Shown here one piece after another: positions 5,837 through 6,690 of a DNA stretch of 6,690 nt (within the stretch, counting starts at the first letter, position 1; each line of letters begins with the position of its first letter). The stretch comes from an uncultured Gammaproteobacteria bacterium (GTDB lineage Bacteria; Pseudomonadota; Gammaproteobacteria; Steroidobacterales; Woeseiaceae), in assembly GCA_938003715.1 (NCBI GenBank), contig CALKYK010000207.1:1-6690 (forward strand), in the 5' to 3' direction. The notes beneath the pieces were generated by a model. That model was not told where the DNA came from. It saw only the letters and a program-made list of their open reading frames with translations, and ran no database searches. Both the position numbers and the translations under genes were made by a program.

Positions 5837-6635
5837 CGTTCAATCGTCCTTCGCGCAGCGATTCGAGGAACGGGCCGAACCCGTGCGGGCCCGTCCAGTA
5901 GCGCAGCAGGTTGGCGACGCCGCGGCCGGTCAGGGTGGCGCCGGCGAGGCCGTCGACCTGATAGATGGCATCCGGGTCGTCAGCATCGACCGTGCCGCGG
6001 ATAACCTCGATCCGCTGCCTGCCGTCGTCGTCGGTCAGCAGCTTGCCGGACCACTGTGCGCGCCAGGCCGGACGATCGATCTGGTCGCCGAGGCCGGGCG
6101 TTTCCGCATGCTCATAGAAGCGCAGGCCGCGCACGGTCCTGCCATCGGCGTCGACCGCGAGATAGCCGCGCATCGTCGACCAGAGCCCGGCACCGTACAC
6201 GGGCAGGATCACCTGCGAGATCGCATCGCCGTCACGCACGACGTAAACCGGCAGCATGCGCGCGCGGCGCCTGACGCCGGCGATATCCAGCTCGGCGGGC
6301 ACCTCGACGCCGAGCACGGAATCGCGCGCGGCCGCCAGCGCGTCGTAACCGTCGACCGGCACGTCCGCCGTGAATTCGCCACGCTCGAGGTCTACCATGC
6401 GCGCCTCGATGCGCTCGAGCGGTGAGTCCTCGTCGACGCCGGCCGCGCCGATGCCGGCGACGTCCAGGATGATCGCCTGCCTGAAATTTTCTTCGTTGCG
6501 AACCTGCAGCGGTTTGAGAAGCACCGCGGCGCTCGCAACCAGTACCGAGCACACCAGGCTCAGCGTCACCGCCACCGTCAGGGTGTTGGCGACGCTGTCG
6601 CGATCGAACTTCTTCCTGTCGTCTGCATCAGGCAC
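5829..6635 (-). CDS. nqrC: NqrC, FMN-carrying subunit of Na+-NQR
   Basis: NqrC carries covalently bound FMN in a periplasmic domain and relays electrons in Na+-NQR. The 268-residue protein, close to the family's usual length, has one N-terminal membrane helix (about 17-40). A soluble domain follows with GLWSTMRGYLA, FYEHAETPGLG and the flavinylation site DGLAGAT, in which T234 should receive FMN from ApbE. The residue before the GAT core is Ala where Ser or Thr is more usual. GTG at 6635 is preferred because GGAGG lies 7 bases upstream and the product then begins with a normal short basic segment before the helix. A TTG at 6674 would add 13 Gly/Ala-rich residues with no support. The start overlaps the nqrB stop by 8 bases, and the end overlaps nqrD by 8. 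Confidence 0.94.
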   Translation of the reverse strand: MPDADDRKKFDRDSVANTLTVAVTLSLVCSVLVASAAVLLKPLQVRNEENFRQAIILDVAGIGAAGVDEDSPLERIEARMVDLERGEFTADVPVDGYDALAAARDSVLGVEVPAELDIAGVRRRARMLPVYVVRDGDAISQVILPVYGAGLWSTMRGYLAVDADGRTVRGLRFYEHAETPGLGDQIDRPAWRAQWSGKLLTDDDGRQRIEVIRGTVDADDPDAIYQVDGLAGATLTGRGVANLLRYWTGPHGFGPFLESLREGRLNDA

Positions 6636-6690
6636 TGCGCCGCCTCCGGCGCCTGACGTTGGCGCGCACGACAAAGTAGTCGATCACCGG
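6628..6690 (-). CDS. nqrB: NqrB, C-terminal end only (5' part outside window)
   Basis: Reading in from the window edge gives 20 residues and a TGA at 6630-6628: a PVIDYFVVRANV segment followed by a run of arginines. This matches the end of NqrB, whose last membrane helix is followed by a D-[YH]-x-V-V-x-A-N motif and basic residues. NqrB is the large membrane subunit that binds FMN covalently, and riboflavin, and forms part of the sodium path. Only the tail is visible, so nothing can be said about its flavin site. Its position directly before nqrC is the standard order. Confidence 0.85.
   Translation of the reverse strand, partial: PVIDYFVVRANVRRRRRRSA
6637..6652 (-). promoter_or_regulatory. 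Hairpin presenting the nqrC Shine-Dalgarno site
   Basis: On the minus strand, GCGCCG, then GAGG, then CGGCGC form a perfect inverted repeat: six G-C pairs with a four-base loop. The loop is the core of the GGAGG ribosome binding site, and the hairpin ends one base before the GTG of nqrC. It lies inside the last codons of nqrB, so ribosomes finishing nqrB would open it. The repeat is seen directly; the coupling role is inferred. Confidence 0.45.

Noticed and set aside
5436..6425. Plus-strand open frame of 329 codons
   Set aside because: It is antisense to nqrD and nqrC, both of which are clearly genuine.
6636..6674. N-terminal extension of NqrC from a TTG at 6674
   Set aside because: It would add 13 residues overlapping nqrB by 47 bases without family similarity, whereas GTG at 6635 has GGAGG at 7 bases.
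4569..6690. Rnf complex instead of Na+-NQR
   Set aside because: NqrD/NqrE are homologous to RnfE/RnfA, but the NADH- and FAD-binding NqrF, NqrM and the nqr gene order identify Na+-NQR.

Overview
The window is GC-rich, densely packed bacterial DNA. It most likely comes from a gammaproteobacterium or a close relative, because the Na+-NQR order nqr-CDEF, apbE, nqrM is typical of that group. This placement is an inference; no rRNA or other marker gene is present. No stretch longer than about 70 bases lacks a gene, and no RNA genes, insertion sequences, CRISPR arrays or clear terminators were seen.

Left block, plus strand (about 2-1728). The first gene is the 3' part of a HemN/HemW-like radical SAM gene, cut by the window edge. 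A 65-base gap follows, then a NapC/NirT-type tetraheme c-type cytochrome anchored by one N-terminal membrane helix. A heme-related radical SAM enzyme beside a multiheme quinol dehydrogenase suggests an anaerobic or microaerobic respiratory context. No terminal reductase is visible.

Right block, minus strand (6690 down to 1740). This is the distal part of an Na+-translocating NADH:quinone oxidoreductase operon. Its order of transcription is nqrB (last 20 codons only), nqrC, nqrD, nqrE, nqrF, apbE, nqrM, then a small two-CBS-domain protein. Neighbouring genes overlap by 1-8 bases, apart from a 6-base gap between nqrF and apbE. Several start codons are GTG or TTG embedded in the previous stop codon. 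NqrF takes electrons from NADH through FAD and a 2Fe-2S cluster. NqrD and NqrE hold the intramembrane iron centre. NqrC and NqrB carry covalent FMN attached by ApbE, and NqrM is needed to mature the iron centre. The operon therefore encodes the pump together with two of its maturation factors. The CBS protein is the unexpected member.

The two blocks converge, with only 11 bases between the cytochrome stop and the CBS stop. The points most worth a second look are the translationally coupled CBS protein, the cytochrome's first heme motif (CXXCHxH instead of CXXCHxM), the altered glycine motif of the radical SAM protein, and the hairpin that presents the nqrC ribosome binding site.
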